This document shows, one piece after another, positions 36,155 through 48,961 of a stretch of 64,000 nt of DNA. The position numbers and the translations under genes were made by a program. Below the pieces are notes generated by a model. The model had not been told where the DNA came from. It saw only the letters and a list, made by a program, of their open reading frames with translations, and did not search any database. The DNA is from Conoideocrella luteorostrata (taxonomy: Eukaryota > Ascomycota > Sordariomycetes > Hypocreales > Clavicipitaceae): positions 1 through 64,000 of the forward strand of contig JASWJB010000168.1 in the NCBI GenBank assembly GCA_032433595.1. Direction: 5' to 3'. Each line of letters opens with the position of its first letter. Positions within the stretch are counted from its first letter, which is position 1.

Positions 36155-38200
36155 ATGTCCATGTATTCCCATCGCGGCATGGGGGCGGTACCTCCAGGCA
36201 ACTCTGCCCGCCTGAATGAGCTCCTTGATCAAATCAGGGGCGAATTCGAAACCCAGCTTCGCCAGACTGAAGGCTTTGAACACCAAAGTATGTTATGTAG
36301 TGGCTTTCTCGCGATTACAATCGTATGCTAACTTGGAATGTGTCAACAGTTTCTGCACAAGTCAGCGAAATGCAACTGGTTCGGGAGAAGGTCTATGCGA
36401 TGGAACAGACGCATATGACTCTCAAACAAAAGTAAAATTCAATCCTGCCTTATATAATATCTATCAGAGGACTATGTGTGCTAACTGCTCCTTACCAGAT
36501 ACGAAGAGGAAATTAGCATGCTCCGCCACCAGCTCGAAAATGCTCGCAAAGGTGGCCCTCAACCAGGCATGCCAGGTCCCCCGCAGCACCCTGGACCTTC
36601 GCAGCAACCTCCGTCAATCGCGCCAGGAAATGGTCTCTTCAGTGGCATAATGGCCGGCGGTAATCAAGCTGGGCTTGCTCCTCCTCAGCAGCAACAACAT
36701 GCTCCTCCTCAAGAGCAGCAGATGGGACCTCAGCATCAGATGGCTCAGGGACCTCCTGGTCTTCCTGTTCCTCCACCACATCCCAGTGCGCAACAGCCAC
36801 CATATCAAGGAGGCTACCCGCAAGGCCCCGTCTCAAATGGAATGGGCCCTCAACCACCTCAGAGCACCGCTTCCCCAGGCCCAGGTAGACGAGGGGTTGG
36901 CCGCCCACCAAACCCTGTCGGCCCTGCCACTCCTCAGATTAACACTCCCGTACCATACCAAGGTAACGCCCAGTCACCTCAAGTTAGCCATCCAACACCA
37001 GACCACGGTCGTATGGGTGGTCCTCGGGCGCCACCTGTTGGTAATGCTTTGGGCGATCTAGAAGTAGAGGCTGTGGCGCCACACAACAAGAAGACTGGTC
37101 CTGATTGGTATGCTATTTTCAACCCTGCTGTTCAGCGAGTTTTGGATGTGGACCTTGTCCACTCTCTTACTCACGAGAGCGTTGTTTGCTGTGTGCGCTT
37201 CAGTCATGATGGCAAATATGTTGCTACAGGATGTAACAGATCTGCACAAATTTTTGATGTGCAGACTGGCGAGAAAGTGTGTGTGTTGGAAGACCACAAC
37301 GCTCAGGACATGACTGCGGATCTGTACATTCGTAGTGTATGCTTTAGCCCTGATGGGCGTTATCTTGCGACCGGTGCCGAGGACAAGCTGATCCGAGTAA
37401 GTTGCACTGATCCTTAGACCCAAGTGACACAAAGGAACAGCTTCTGAAACATCGCCTTCATCATAACTGGATGGAATCAAGGGACTAATGAGTGATTTTG
37501 ATTCTAGGTATGGGATATTCAAACTCGAACTATTCGGAATCATTTCTCTGGACATGAGCAAGATATCTACTCTCTTGATTTTGCCCGTGATGGACGAACG
37601 ATTGCCTCTGGCAGCGGTGACCGAACCGTTCGACTTTGGGATATTGATCAAGGCACTAATACCTTGACATTAACCATAGAAGACGGCGTTACAACTGTAG
37701 CCATCTCCCCTGATACGCAGTATGTTGCTGCCGGGTCCTTGGATAAGAGCGTTCGTGTCTGGGACATCCACTCGGGATTTTTGGTGGAACGACTAGAGGG
37801 TCCCGATGGCCATAAGGACTCGGTCTACTCCGTGGCATTCTCACCTAATGGCAAGGACCTTGTTAGTGGTAGTCTGGATCGAACAATCAAGATGTGGGAG
37901 CTTAGCTCTCCCCGAGGTGGACAAAGCGCAGCACCTAAGGGGGGTAAATGTGTCAAGACATTTGAGGGTCATCGTGACTTTGTGCTATCTGTTGCTTTGA
38001 CACCTGATGCCAATTGGGTGTTATCTGGATCGAAAGATCGAGGCGTCCAATTCTGGGATCCTCGAACTGGCACAACGCAACTCATGCTTCAAGGGCATAA
38101 GAATTCTGTCATTTCAGTAGCACCTAGCCCACAAGGTGCGTTTTTTGCGACAGGATCTGGCGATATGAAAGCACGAATTTGGTCATATCGCCCATTTTAG
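36155..38200 (+). CDS. rco-1: General transcriptional corepressor RCO-1/Tup1
   Basis: Four exons (36155-36287, 36350-36431, 36499-37396, 37508-38200) encode 601 aa. The N-terminal Tup tetramerisation helix covers about residues 12-85 ([18 protein letters not shown], then [19 protein letters not shown]). A Pro/Gln/Gly-rich linker spans about 90-270. From about residue 290 onward there are seven WD40 repeats forming a propeller, e.g. [34 protein letters not shown] and KMWELSSP. Tup1 acts with Ssn6/Cyc8 as a promoter-recruited corepressor controlling development and metabolism. The first two introns split the Tup helix; the third, 111 nt, lies within a WD repeat (IR/VWDIQ). It is convergent with rmp1. 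Confidence 0.95.
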
Positions 38201-38549
38201 TGCAGACTGCTCCGGCATTGAAAGATCGTGCAGAAGACGGGGAGCTTGGCTATTGATAGCGCAGTGCATATGAAATACTGCAGTGCTGATTTGGAAACTG
38301 GAAAACACTGGGCTTGGCGCATAGGCAAGGCAGCAAATGCAAATAATCCGGAAGCTTTGTACGGATATTGGAGAAAGTGTGTAGGTAGTTTGCCGGTAGT
38401 GTCTTGATATTGTTATCATTTTGTATTCAGCTCTAGTATTTGCATCGTCTCCGATGGTGAAATGAGCACTGCGAGTTACATAATCATTATCTTTCCATTA
38501 AATAAAATTGTGTCAGCACCCAGCCTGACATTGAATCCAACCTAAATTG
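38201..38549. other. Convergent spacer between rco-1 and rmp1
   Basis: A 349-bp tail-to-tail spacer carrying both 3' ends. No gene or notable structure is seen. Confidence 0.55.
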
Positions 38550-39380
38550 CTAGCATAATGAGCCGAACAGATCAGATAGTGCATCCTTGTGCTGCTGCTG
38601 GTGGCTTTTTTTATCATTCCTCTTCTTCCTTGCTTTCGCCTGCCCCTTATATAAGTCTCCAAAATCCATGTCAGGGTTTTTGGTATCTGCCTTCATTAGT
38701 ACCTCGCCAGCTGTAGCTGCAGGTGTTTCGGCGCCTAGCGTAGCCTCTCTGGATATGACTACGCCCCGGTCCATACATTCGACAGTAAAAGTAGCTGCTG
38801 TTTTGCCGGCCGATCCACGGCGTTGGGAATCCTCTCTTGGTTGCTCCGGATGGCTTAGGAGCGTATATTGTGGTACCAGCTCTACCAGAAGGTCATGCAG
38901 TCGGCCAAGCACAGCAAGTAAGAGGAGACCAAGTGGTGCATGCTGATTGTCTGCCGCAAGCTGGCTGAAAGAGCTATCACCATTATTAGCGGACATCCAT
39001 CGGGGAATGTGGCGTTTCCATCGCAGAGGTTTCCATGAGACTCACATGAAAGCCCGGGGAAGTACTTGACTTATCAAGAAAAATGCAGACGTGCTGATAT
39101 GTTCGGTGCAACCACCCCTGTTATCTAATGCCTGCTTATCCAAAAGCTTTACGAGAGTCCTCAAGGAGCGACGAAGCGAACCGAAGGTCGACCACCAATG
39201 AGAAGCATGGTGTTGATTTCGATGACGATGGTTTAATGCGTCCAATAGCGATAAGACTGTAGGCAAAGTCAATTGAGCGTCTTCAGTCGAGGGATAGGGT
39301 CGCTCAGCGCCCGCAACGCGGGACGATGATAGCGAGGTAACCACCAGTTGCGTTTCGCGTCGTTTGATTTGTCTGGCCAT
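38550..39380 (-). CDS. rmp1: RNase MRP protein subunit Rmp1
   Basis: Exons 39046-39380 and 38550-38964, with an 81-nt intron (donor GTGAGT, branch GCTAATAA, acceptor TTTCAG), encode 249 aa. The Rmp1 signature HRHRNQHHASHWWSTFGSLRRSL is at about residues 51-73. After splicing the second block reads AFIQLAADNQHAPLGLLLL, as in the family. The C-terminus is Lys/Gln-rich (KARKKRNDKKSHQQQ). Rmp1 is specific to RNase MRP, which cleaves pre-rRNA in ITS1 and, in yeast, cyclin B2 mRNA; it is not shared with RNase P. Yeast Rmp1 is 201 aa. The ATG at 39380 is the only candidate in frame. Confidence 0.88.
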
Positions 39381-40883
39381 GTTGCATAGGATTCAATGCC
39401 AGACTGGGATTTTCAGCATTCGTCGCATGGTTCCTGGGATTTCGCCCGTCTTTTCTTCTGAGCCGAAGATGAAATATGGAGAAATTGTGGGGTAGTGGTA
39501 AATGTAGAACAGCTCGAACGAGACGTGTTCTTGTTTGCAAGAAGCAACTTACTTTTGCAGTCTGAAGGCTTTTACCCTCACAATCGTTCCCTACCGAGTT
39601 CCTCACGACGCTTATGGAGTGGGTCTCGAAGAACGAATACACTCCAGGTACGGAGTACTGCCTGTAGTAAACGCAGTTGCATTTTTACGCCATCCTGCGA
39701 CGTGATCAAGAATGGCCCACAGCTAGAGCTATCCGAGTTGCAAGCCGTCGATTTGGACAGCTTGGGTGTTTGAATGGGTTTTCGTCACTAGTTATTGATT
39801 CATGGTTCCGTTAAATTGGATTATTTACTATTCCCTATTGTGGCGCATAATAGCATAATTGCCTCTTAGCATAGTACATATATATATGTCTCCTGCTGTA
39901 ATCCCTACATTTTAGTCCACCTCTTAATACCATCTACTGTTAAATTCCCATGCCGCATAATTGTATGCTGCTGAGCTGCACTCTGCTAGTAGCACTGTTA
40001 GCAGGCGGCTGCGCAGATTCTAAGGGCTGCCCGAGGAGTAGCCGATCAGTTACATAGGTATGCTCAATAGGAAAATCAATAAATTAGCTAATGACTGCAA
40101 AATTTTTAGGCACAAGTAATGCAGAAGCGTAAAGATTACCACCATATCTCAAGTCAGCACGATACCCGCCCCCTTGTCACAAGACCCACGTTGCTCTGCT
40201 ACCAACGCATTGTACGGCCCTTCGAGATGCTGTACAGTTGCCAAAAAAAATTACAAACCAATTCCGCACATGTTGCAACAACAGCGGAAGTCCATGGCAA
40301 AAGCAAGCATGTATTTATTCGACTATCTAACACTCTATCGACGTCTTTTTTTCTCGTTGGGTATTGGCTTCAAATGCGATAGCTGTGTTTAGTATGATAG
40401 CAGAGGTCACGATCGGTCTGTTTTATTTGGGGAGGGAGCTGATGGGAGAGCTCACATGATAGCTTTGCCCCTCTTATTCTTTCTAGCCTAAACTCTATCG
40501 GGGTGAAGCTCACTGCCAAGTCGCCAACAACAGAGATAAGAGCAGTTACGATTGCTTCAAACCGGCCACGATTTGCGATTCCAAAGCTTGCAGCTCTCGC
40601 CCTCTTTCCTTCTACTATCTCAGCCCCTCACAGAATTAAACTTAACCAGCTATTTCAGCTCTTCTCCCAGCTTGGACTCATTACTGGCCTTCAAACTTTC
40701 TCTCGAATGGCTTGAGATTTAACAGTTCATATCACTTCAACCTCTTGTCCGTCGCTTGTCAGCCCTATAAGCTTCCTGTTGTATCCATCACACTGTATAT
40801 TGAGGAGCGCCTACATATTGCTACCAAAGCACATATTAGCCAATCTAATCCAATAACTGTCGGTTGGGGCTGGCCCGGCAACC
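39381..40883. promoter_or_regulatory. Divergent intergenic region, rmp1 and amino-acid transporter
   Basis: A 1.5-kb region between divergent starts. A GTACGGAGTACTG motif lies near 39648. The last 300 nt (40580-40880) are pyrimidine-rich on the plus strand, consistent with the transporter's start region. No gene is called. Confidence 0.5.
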
Positions 40884-43263
40884 ATGTCACACGTGCCGGG
40901 AAACCCTACCTCTTGGGACGAGTATCAAGGACGGCTTTCGCTATCAGAAAGCATAGGGTCAAACATTATAGACGAAGAAAATGCCTTGCTCGACAGTGAT
41001 GGGGATTGCAGACACAGTGGCATCATAGTACGAGAACGCCGGAGGTACGCTATCTCGAGACCTCTGTTCTACTGTTTTAATTAACTCTGACCCTGCGTCG
41101 ATGGCCTAGATCCTCGGTTACGAACCGCATCGCAGCAATCGCAGATATAGGCGGAGTGAACAGCTTCCGGTCTTTTGCCAGGAGTTGGCAACGAGCCGCG
41201 TCGTTTGCTGAAGTTATTCCTCGTCGCCCCAGCTTCGTTTTTGCAGCAGAACCTGAGTTCTTTGCTGGCTCCAGCAGCGATGGCATTCAGTATAACAGGA
41301 GCCATATTGATGGCATCCCTCCGCCTCATATGGGACTTCTAAGACAGCATCTTGAGGCATCGCCACCTAAGGATCCAGTTGCTGTCCCGCTTCGCCAGGA
41401 TGCCGGTGCGGGGTCAGCCGCTGCAGAGGGGTCGCTCAGAATCGATTTTCGTGAGCGAGAACGGAAGGCTTTGGATGCTGAGTTAGCTTCGAGTACTGTT
41501 CTCGTTGGCTCGCCATCTACTCGGTCTAGTATATTTGCTGTCCCTCCCCACTTGGCTGTACCAGATGTTGTTGGTAGCTATGAGTCACCATACGGTACAT
41601 TGAATGCTAGTAGGTACCGTTCCAGGTCCTCAGCAGGCTATGATAGCATTTGGGCTGCCCATGATGAGACTAGAGAAGCAGACGAAACTGATACGTCCCT
41701 TGGGGAAGAACGCCCTATCCTAGTCAAGGAGGTCAAGCAAGGCGACAGGTTAATCTTAGCGGTGGAAGGCCAGAGCACGTTACCCCAGTCCACCTTCAAC
41801 TCTATTAACGCCATTATCGGTGTTGGACTGCTGAGCTTGCCTTTAGCATTCAAAATGAGTGGTTGGATCATCGGGTTGACCCTTTTGACACTGACGGCTA
41901 CAGTCACATCTCATACAGGAAAGCTGCTTGGCAAGTGTATGGAGTATGACCCAAGCATTATTACTTACTCGGATCTCGCATATGTTGCTTTTGGAACTCG
42001 AGCCAGGATCATCGTTTCGGCGCTTTTTACCTTGGAGCTCGTTGCAGCATGCGTTGCTCTTCTCATTCTATTTTCCGATTCTCTGGACCTGTTACTGCCG
42101 CATTTCGCCAACGGAACGATTTGGAAATGTGTTTGTGCTGTGTTAATCCTGGTCTTAAATATGCTTCCTCTGCGGTGGCTCAGTTATACTAGCGTCCTAG
42201 GTATTTTTTCCACCTTCTGCAGTAAGTAACGCTCTCTTGATGTTGGCAACACCCACAATTGTAAAATTGGGCATTCTGAATATGTCTGTCCCCTTTTTCT
42301 CTTCGCTTGTTTTATCTTGATCTTAACCAGACATTTAGTTGTTTGTATCGTCATCCTGGACGGGCTTGTGAAAGAGCACACACCTGGTTCATTATGGGAA
42401 CCAGCAGAGACCTATTTGTTTCCCTCAAACTGGCTTTCACTCCCCCTCGCTTATGGACTGATGGCTAGCCCATGGGGAGCACATTCTGTGTTCCCGTCGG
42501 TAAGTTTTGTCATAATGGAACCATAATTATTATTTATTAGATGTGTTGCTAAATGAAGGCAATAGATTTACAGAGACATGCGACATCCACACAAGTGGAA
42601 CCAAGGTGTCAATATCACTTTTTCCTTTTCTGTACGACTATTCCCTGCTAAAATATCACATATTTCAATCTGTTCCCCCATATGTGGCGTTGCTAATTAA
42701 AGCTCCCTCTCCAGTATGTTCTTGATACCTGCCTAGCCGTTGTCGGCGTTATCATGTTCGGTGACGGCATCAAGGAGGCCATAACCTCCAACGTCCTTAG
42801 GACGTCTGGTTACCCCGAGTCCCTGACTGTTATCATGTGTTGTTTCATAAGCGTTATACCTCTCACCAAGATTCCGTTGAATGCTCGTCCTCTCATCACG
42901 ACGGTAGACGTGATGTGTGGTATTCACCAAGAACGTAACCATCACTCCACGGGCCCAAACGCTCAACACTGGGTTCTCGGCAACATATCCAAAGCGGTAA
43001 CCCGAGTTGTTGTCGTTTTAGTCCTTCTGGGCATTTCGATCCTGTTTCCTGCGTTTGATTCGGTGTGCGCATTCCTCGGCGCCGCACTCTGCTCACTTAT
43101 CTCTGTCATCCTACCAATCTGTTTCTACTTGAAGCTATACAGCAAGGACATTACTAAGCGTGAGCGTAGTATATCTTGGATTCTCTTAATTATGTTCTCC
43201 ATTTTTGGGATAGTGGGCACAATTTGGACCCTCTTACCAAGACATCTCGTTGGAGCTGACTGA
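40884..43263 (+). CDS. AVT-type vacuolar amino-acid transporter (AAAP family)
   Basis: Five exons (40884-41044, 41110-42221, 42339-42499, 42566-42631, 42715-43263) encode 682 aa. A hydrophilic N-terminus of about 280 residues precedes TM1 (TFNSINAIIGVGLLSLPLA). About eleven helices follow in Aa_trans order, with SWILLIMFSIFGIVG near the end. The conserved internal block SIYRDMRHPHKWNQG spans exons 3-4, and YVLDTCLAVVGVIMFGDGI begins exon 5. Yeast Avt1/3/4 move neutral amino acids across the vacuolar membrane, driven by the H+ gradient. The exact paralogue is not resolved; the long N-terminus is Avt1/Avt3-like. Exon 4 is only 66 nt. Unspliced reading ends early at each junction, which supports the introns. 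It is convergent with the kinase gene. Confidence 0.88.
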
Positions 43264-43719
43264 ATGGGATATGTTGTGAGAAAGGTGCTTCATATATCGC
43301 CTGAATTGGCGCCCCGTCTCAAGCAAGCGGCAATGATTTATCCGGGCAGGAGATGTACGAATTTAATTCGTGTTAATCGAAGCAACCCAAGTTTGTAGGA
43401 CATTCATTCACAATATCCTAACCTAGTCACGACAATCGATCATTAGTTTGAGTGGGTAACTTCTGGTATTATCATAAATAATTGTAAACCATCCAATACA
43501 CAGAAAGCGAGCCAGGGCCTAATTCCATCATCAATCCAGCGCTCTAAACAGTAAATTGCAGACATGGTTCAAATACCGTTAGGCGGTTGCGCACGCCTTG
43601 CATTCATCATGTAGATTGAGCGCGTAGCGTGCTACCACCATGCCGTATTCTACTTAGCTAGGCACCGCTTGATGTGATCATAACCTTGACCACGATTGAC
43701 AGCTGTAGAGACCAAATCT
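43264..43719. other. Convergent spacer between transporter and kinase
   Basis: A 456-bp tail-to-tail region with both 3' ends. No gene is visible. Confidence 0.55.
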
Positions 43720-45573
43720 CTACCAACCGCCAACCCACTCAACGTCCCCCAGATCGGTGCGCTTATAATCCCGGCGCCAATTCCAATCTCTGCCCTTAAC
43801 ATGTGGGCTTTCCTTCGTACGATCTTTGCCCCAATTCTTATTTGTGTTGTTATATGTTGAATGGTCCCAAACGCCGGCCTCATAAGTCTTGTATCCAAAT
43901 CCAAAATGACGTCTTGGCTTCGAACCAAGCGCCTTCTCCATTTCCATCATTGCACCCTGTCCTCTTCGTCGCTCACCAAGAGCAGCCCACTTGTCATAAC
44001 TGAACCGCTTGGATGGAGGCGAATATCGCGGTGTCACAAGCGGGACAGTCTTCATAACTGGTGACTCTTGGAAGAAGAACCCATCGGCAACCAGGTCGTC
44101 GTCCACATCGCCCTTGATCGAAACCTGGGACGTTGGGACAATATCCAGATTGTCAACCTTTTTAGCCTCGGCTCTACTCTCGTGGCTCCATGTTCTAGAA
44201 TTAAGTATCTGGAGAGCTTCCCTCTCTTCTTGTTCCTCCTCTTCATCTTCGTCCCACATGTCGCTCCAGCTCTTTGATACGGCATCCTTACGGCGCCCAA
44301 ACACGGTCGACATTGACAGTGTAAGAGGCTTGGCCATTGTGATTGGAAGCGATCCAGCAGTTGGTGAAATACCGGGTCGATGCTGCTCTTTACTGATCGC
44401 AAGTGATCTCATTGACCTATCCAATCGAGAATCCAGAACCGATGACATGGACGGAGTCTGGATACTGGCAGCACACCAATCAACTGTCTCACCTGACTTC
44501 GAAAACAAGTCCTCGGTATAGCTTTCATCATCGGGAATGGCACTGAGTTGGCGAGTCTGTCTATGAGGAGTGGCGTGTAGAGCCTTTGCCCAAGGAAATG
44601 CGCCGGTCTGGTTATCAGCATGGGGAGTCTGAAGAGAAGGAGTGCGAAGAGGCTCGCGGTTAGCAGATGCGACGGTGGCCTTCTCTGCTCCACAAAAATC
44701 ATCAAGCGACTCGTCTTCTGTAGTGAAGCTCACAACCCGAAGAAGGGCATCCCTAGCACCTTCCAACGAACGTCTCTTGGGATCCAAGTTCATGCACTGG
44801 ACAATAACTTCGTATGTGTCTTGTGACATGTCTGGGAACACATCAAACAAGCTCTGCTTGTCCCGAGAGAAATCTAGAAAGAGCGGATCCGCTTCCGTTG
44901 GAGTAGTGAACGGATTTCGTGAAAACAAAATGTTTAGCAAGCAGATGCCAATAGCCCAGATATCTGCCTCCGCGGGCGAGTATCCAGCGCCAGCTGAATC
45001 AAATTGCTCAGGAGCCATATAACGATCACTGCCAACGGTCATCTCGTAGGACCATTTATCTTTAGTCGCCAAGCCAAAGTCCCCAAGTTTCATTGCACCG
45101 TCCTTAGTTAGAAAGATGTTCTCGGGTTTGATGTCTCGGTGATAGACACCTTTCGAGTGAATGTAGGCAACAGCGTCAACAAGTTGAAGCATGAACTGGC
45201 GGACATGCTCGGTCTGTAACGGTCCATGGCCATTCCTGATAGCCTCATACAGGTCGCCTTGAGAACAAAATTCCATAATGAGATAAATATGAGCTTCAGT
45301 CTCGAGGGAGCCAATCAGATTGACAATGTTGTCATGGCGTCCAAGACAACTGTGCAGAACTAGTTCTTCAGACTTTTCGTCGACGGCCAGTTCAACGCCG
45401 ATATCGCACGGTGCAGATTTCTTGGTCATACATTTGATGGCGACCTCCTGATTCGTCAACAAATCCTGCGCCATGAAAACCATGCCGAATGAGCCGTGGT
45501 TCAGTGGTGTAATCGTTTGGTAACGGCCGTCCAGTAGGACTCCACCAACAAATTGTTCCTTGAAGCATTCCAT
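43720..45573 (-). CDS. Ksp1/Ran1-like serine/threonine protein kinase
   Basis: An intronless 617-aa protein. The kinase domain is at about residues 17-285. Visible motifs are the glycine loop NHGSFGMVF (25-33), catalytic Lys47 (VAIK), the catalytic loop HRDIKPEN (145-152), DFG (165-167) and APE (187-189). The C-terminal 330 residues are low-complexity, with Ser/Thr-rich segments, an acidic run (DEDEEEEQEEREA) and a basic, Asn-rich end. The layout resembles fungal Ksp1 and Ran1/Pat1 kinases, linked to nutrient signalling, autophagy control and meiosis. The family is certain, the orthology only likely. The ATG at 45573 starts just before the kinase domain. The upstream region is unusually long (see 45574-48961). 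Confidence 0.85.
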   Translation of the reverse strand: MECFKEQFVGGVLLDGRYQTITPLNHGSFGMVFMAQDLLTNQEVAIKCMTKKSAPCDIGVELAVDEKSEELVLHSCLGRHDNIVNLIGSLETEAHIYLIMEFCSQGDLYEAIRNGHGPLQTEHVRQFMLQLVDAVAYIHSKGVYHRDIKPENIFLTKDGAMKLGDFGLATKDKWSYEMTVGSDRYMAPEQFDSAGAGYSPAEADIWAIGICLLNILFSRNPFTTPTEADPLFLDFSRDKQSLFDVFPDMSQDTYEVIVQCMNLDPKRRSLEGARDALLRVVSFTTEDESLDDFCGAEKATVASANREPLRTPSLQTPHADNQTGAFPWAKALHATPHRQTRQLSAIPDDESYTEDLFSKSGETVDWCAASIQTPSMSSVLDSRLDRSMRSLAISKEQHRPGISPTAGSLPITMAKPLTLSMSTVFGRRKDAVSKSWSDMWDEDEEEEQEEREALQILNSRTWSHESRAEAKKVDNLDIVPTSQVSIKGDVDDDLVADGFFFQESPVMKTVPLVTPRYSPPSKRFSYDKWAALGERRRGQGAMMEMEKALGSKPRRHFGFGYKTYEAGVWDHSTYNNTNKNWGKDRTKESPHVKGRDWNWRRDYKRTDLGDVEWVGGW

Positions 45574-48500
45574 GCTGTCAAGACTGACAAAATAAACTCG
45601 TTAAAAACAAGCAAAACGTTATAACAAAGAAGATAGTTATACAAATGAACTTTGCTGATATATGCAATAAGACTTTGGCCCAAAAAGACGGTGAATACAG
45701 TTTGCGGTATAACAACAGCAGTAAGAAATTTTGTCTTCAGATTGTTGACGCCCAGTGACTCCGGGACGGCAGATAGATATATGCTGAGGGGATTGAACAG
45801 TGGGTGAGAGACAGGTGGCTGCAATGTACAGATAGTGCCAACAGGTTTGAAAGACAACAACACATCCAACAATGTGTGGTGAATGACCTTAATGTTTGTA
45901 GCGGAATCACAAGGTCATTTGCGAGTATGTAAGTTGATTGACAAAAAGAAAATGCAATTATCAAAACGTCGTGGTATTCAAGCTGTAAGAGCCGAACGGC
46001 TCGGAAAGAGCAACAGACAAAGCGAGAAAGATCGTTATAGTGACATGGATGATCGTGTTGTGGTTTTCGCGAGTCAAAGAGGTAAAAGGGGAAAGAGCGA
46101 ATCCAGCACGGTGTGTAAGTGGGCGTAATCCGGAGAAAGTACCGACAAATTGTATGACGATTAGATACAATGTTGTGAAGGTCGTACCAAGTCTTCCTGG
46201 ATAGTGCTGTTTTCAAACCAGTTTCAAGCGAGGTTGAAGGCAAATACGTACAGCCACGTTCGCCACGGAAAATCCCCCAGAACACCACCGTCGATCAAAT
46301 CGGTCTGATGTTGGAGGCGATTGAGTAGCTTCCGGATCATACAGTAAGCGTGTCGTACGGGGAAGTCCCCCAACGACCCAATTCTTGCGAGATGTGGTTA
46401 CTTCAAAGCCCTTCGAGGGCTAGTGTCAGTTGTGGGCGAACAAATAATCGTGACGGCAGGGCAGTTGTTGATGCGAGGTGAGGTAAGAGTCGACGTGAAA
46501 TCCGAATTGACAGGTTGTCGAGACGGTCGGTTAGATTCGTGAAATATGCGGTAACAAGAGGCAAATCAACCGAATTCGGCGAGCTTGGGCGAGTAAAAGT
46601 AGCAAATCCCAGGGTCCTTCTTTCTCCCGAATGTAATGGATGACACTGCAAGTGTGTCAATACAAGGCGATATTGCGTGGTGCAGGCAATGGGCAGCGGG
46701 TGCCAGGTTGAGTCACGATTGCCCGGGAACTAGCACACTGCCTGGTGAAGTGGAAGACGCAACGTCAAGGAGAAAGAAGGAACTGCCTTGAAGCAGGGAA
46801 ACGGGCGTGGTGAAGAAGAGATGGGGGAACCCAGCGAAAGGAGAGATGCGATTGAAGAATGATGGAACGGTGAAAGGGAAGAATGAGAAGGAAGGGAACA
46901 GCGGTGATGGGATGTGGATGGGATGGGATGGAACGATGTGGAAGCTGGAAGGGGAGGGGGGTGTGTCACTGGGCGGGCAGGAATCGGGGTCGACGAGGGA
47001 GTGGCGGTTCGACGGGCAACGGAGCCAGCAATCCAATCCGGGCCACAGCCTACGTGGACCCAAGTTGACGCCATCCAATGCAATTGGCCCGTTTGAGTGT
47101 ATCGTAACAGACTGTGCTAGCCGTTTTGTTGACTGCCAGCTGTGACGCACTGGGTAAGTACCCCAGTCGAGGGCAGGAGAACTGTCCAATCCTCGCTAGA
47201 TGCAGCTTGGATGGAGCCGTGCGCATGTACAGTAAGATAAAATGTTAGTACTGTATCCACCAGTGAGCCCACGGTGTGGCAATCACTGTTATTGTCTGGA
47301 GCATACCTGTCCAAGCCCCACAAACGCTGGGCGGTGTCGATAAAGGGTCTAGATTGGTACTTAGGCTACGGCCACCTTTCCCTACGGGACCTCAAGTACC
47401 TACTAAGCACTGCTGCAGATGATAAACTTCTGGCCAAAAAGCTGAGGGGTGCGTTACTGTTCCATGAGGGTGGGTCACCAGCCAATGATATGTGATACAA
47501 CACAATCCTATTGGCCCATCAACTGAGGCTTCCCCACACACCCCGAAATGAAGACCTGCCAACGTGACCGTACTGTCTAAAGAAGTTTTGGACACACGGT
47601 ACGCCCCAAACATGCTATCTCACGCATTCGATTGAAGCCAATTGATAGCTCTCGCAAGGGCTGAAGGGTCGTGCGCAAGAGTCTCAAGCGCAATGTTTGG
47701 AGCCATCCCTTCACCATGCTTTGATTCTCCTTAGCTATGCATAGTATTGTCAGCGCTTCGGTCACGCAATGATATCCATGCTTTGACAGCTTGGTTTATT
47801 GGCAACTTCGGCGCGCCTAGTACACGTTCACCGCCTGGTACTAGCCGCCGGGGTCTTCCGTACGGGACACGTACGATAGTTGCAGCCTCCAAGCCTTTTG
47901 TGGTGCTTACCCTGCGCTGCCTGTGAATTGATGCGTTCGACTTTCAGAGGTCAAATGTCGCCTGACCATTGGAAGCCCGGCAAAGCCAGAGCTAGGACGA
48001 CGCGTGGCATTTGTTTGTATACAGAAAATTGGCGTCTAACTCTTGTTTGGCGACTACAGGTGGCTCCAGCCACTGTGTATTATTACCACGCTGTGCGTGT
48101 ACGTTCTCGTACGAATCGATATTCCACATTAAGATGCAGAGATGTGGTATGGTGTAGTGTTATATATATATAGGACGAAGGCAGAGCTTAGTTCCCGTGC
48201 AGATGATGGTTAGCATGAAACTGAAGTATTTTAGTTCTGCCCTATATCCTCGAAGCATCACGGAGAAAGTCTTCGGTGACTATATAATTACTTTCTCCCA
48301 GCCGTTCTTTAATCTGCTTTGATGTAATTCCCTCGTCAATAGGATGCCACTAGCGAGCCGCGGCCGGTGGTTTCGTAGCTATAGTGACATTGAAATAGAA
48401 TATGTACTTTACCGAGGCGTCTTCCAAACATCCCTAGATACGTAGTTGCATTCACTTCCGCTGGGTCGTTTATTCATGACATCTCCCGTCGCGCACAACG

Positions 48501-48961
48501 CGCGGGATAGGGGCAGAAGCCACGCCGATTCTCACCGTTTCTCTGTAATAGGTACCCCATCACGGACTGATGAATTGTTTAAAGAAAAACGGTATCGGAC
48601 GAAATGTTGAAGGGGATTCAGCCTTGACCGCTTCTCTGTCTGCAATAGTTCCTACTCTGGAGTTGGCTCTGCATTCGACCAGTAGTCCTTGCTGCACCAG
48701 TGCGACCTGCATTAGGTTGAATTTGCCCCACCACACCCGCTTTCATCCAGTCTTGCTTGGCCACTTGTAACAATCACAAGCGAGAAAAGGGTTGTTGATA
48801 ATTGGGATTGCGACGCTATAGTATTAACTGGCGCAAAAAGGCGAAGAAAGAAAGACGGTCAAACTCGTCAACACTCAATCTCCTTCCGGAATTCTTGTTG
48901 CCACCCCCCAAGCGGTGTGGGATCAGCCCAAACTCCACAGAGAACTCTCAACCTGAAATCG
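45574..48961. promoter_or_regulatory. Long divergent intergenic region, kinase and utr4
   Basis: 3.4 kb between divergent starts with no convincing ORF. The minus strand is strongly pyrimidine-rich over about 46807-46965, a pattern that usually marks fungal transcription starts. That would give the kinase a leader of roughly 1.2-1.4 kb with upstream ATGs. A 9-bp inverted repeat (GGAGAAAGT/ACTTTCTCC) is at 48262-48270 and 48290-48298. Confidence 0.45.

Noticed and set aside
36614..37061. Leu-rich frames overlapping the rco-1 linker
   Set aside because: They arise from the CAG/CCT-rich repeats of the Pro/Gln linker read in other frames.
46713..47189. 158-residue Ser/Pro/Phe-rich minus frame
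   Set aside because: It is produced by the CT-rich tract; no conserved block, and composition fits a transcription-start region rather than protein.
48262..48298. 9-bp inverted repeat as a terminator or RNA gene
   Set aside because: A 9-bp stem with a 19-nt loop and no adjacent gene end is weak; similar ones arise by chance.
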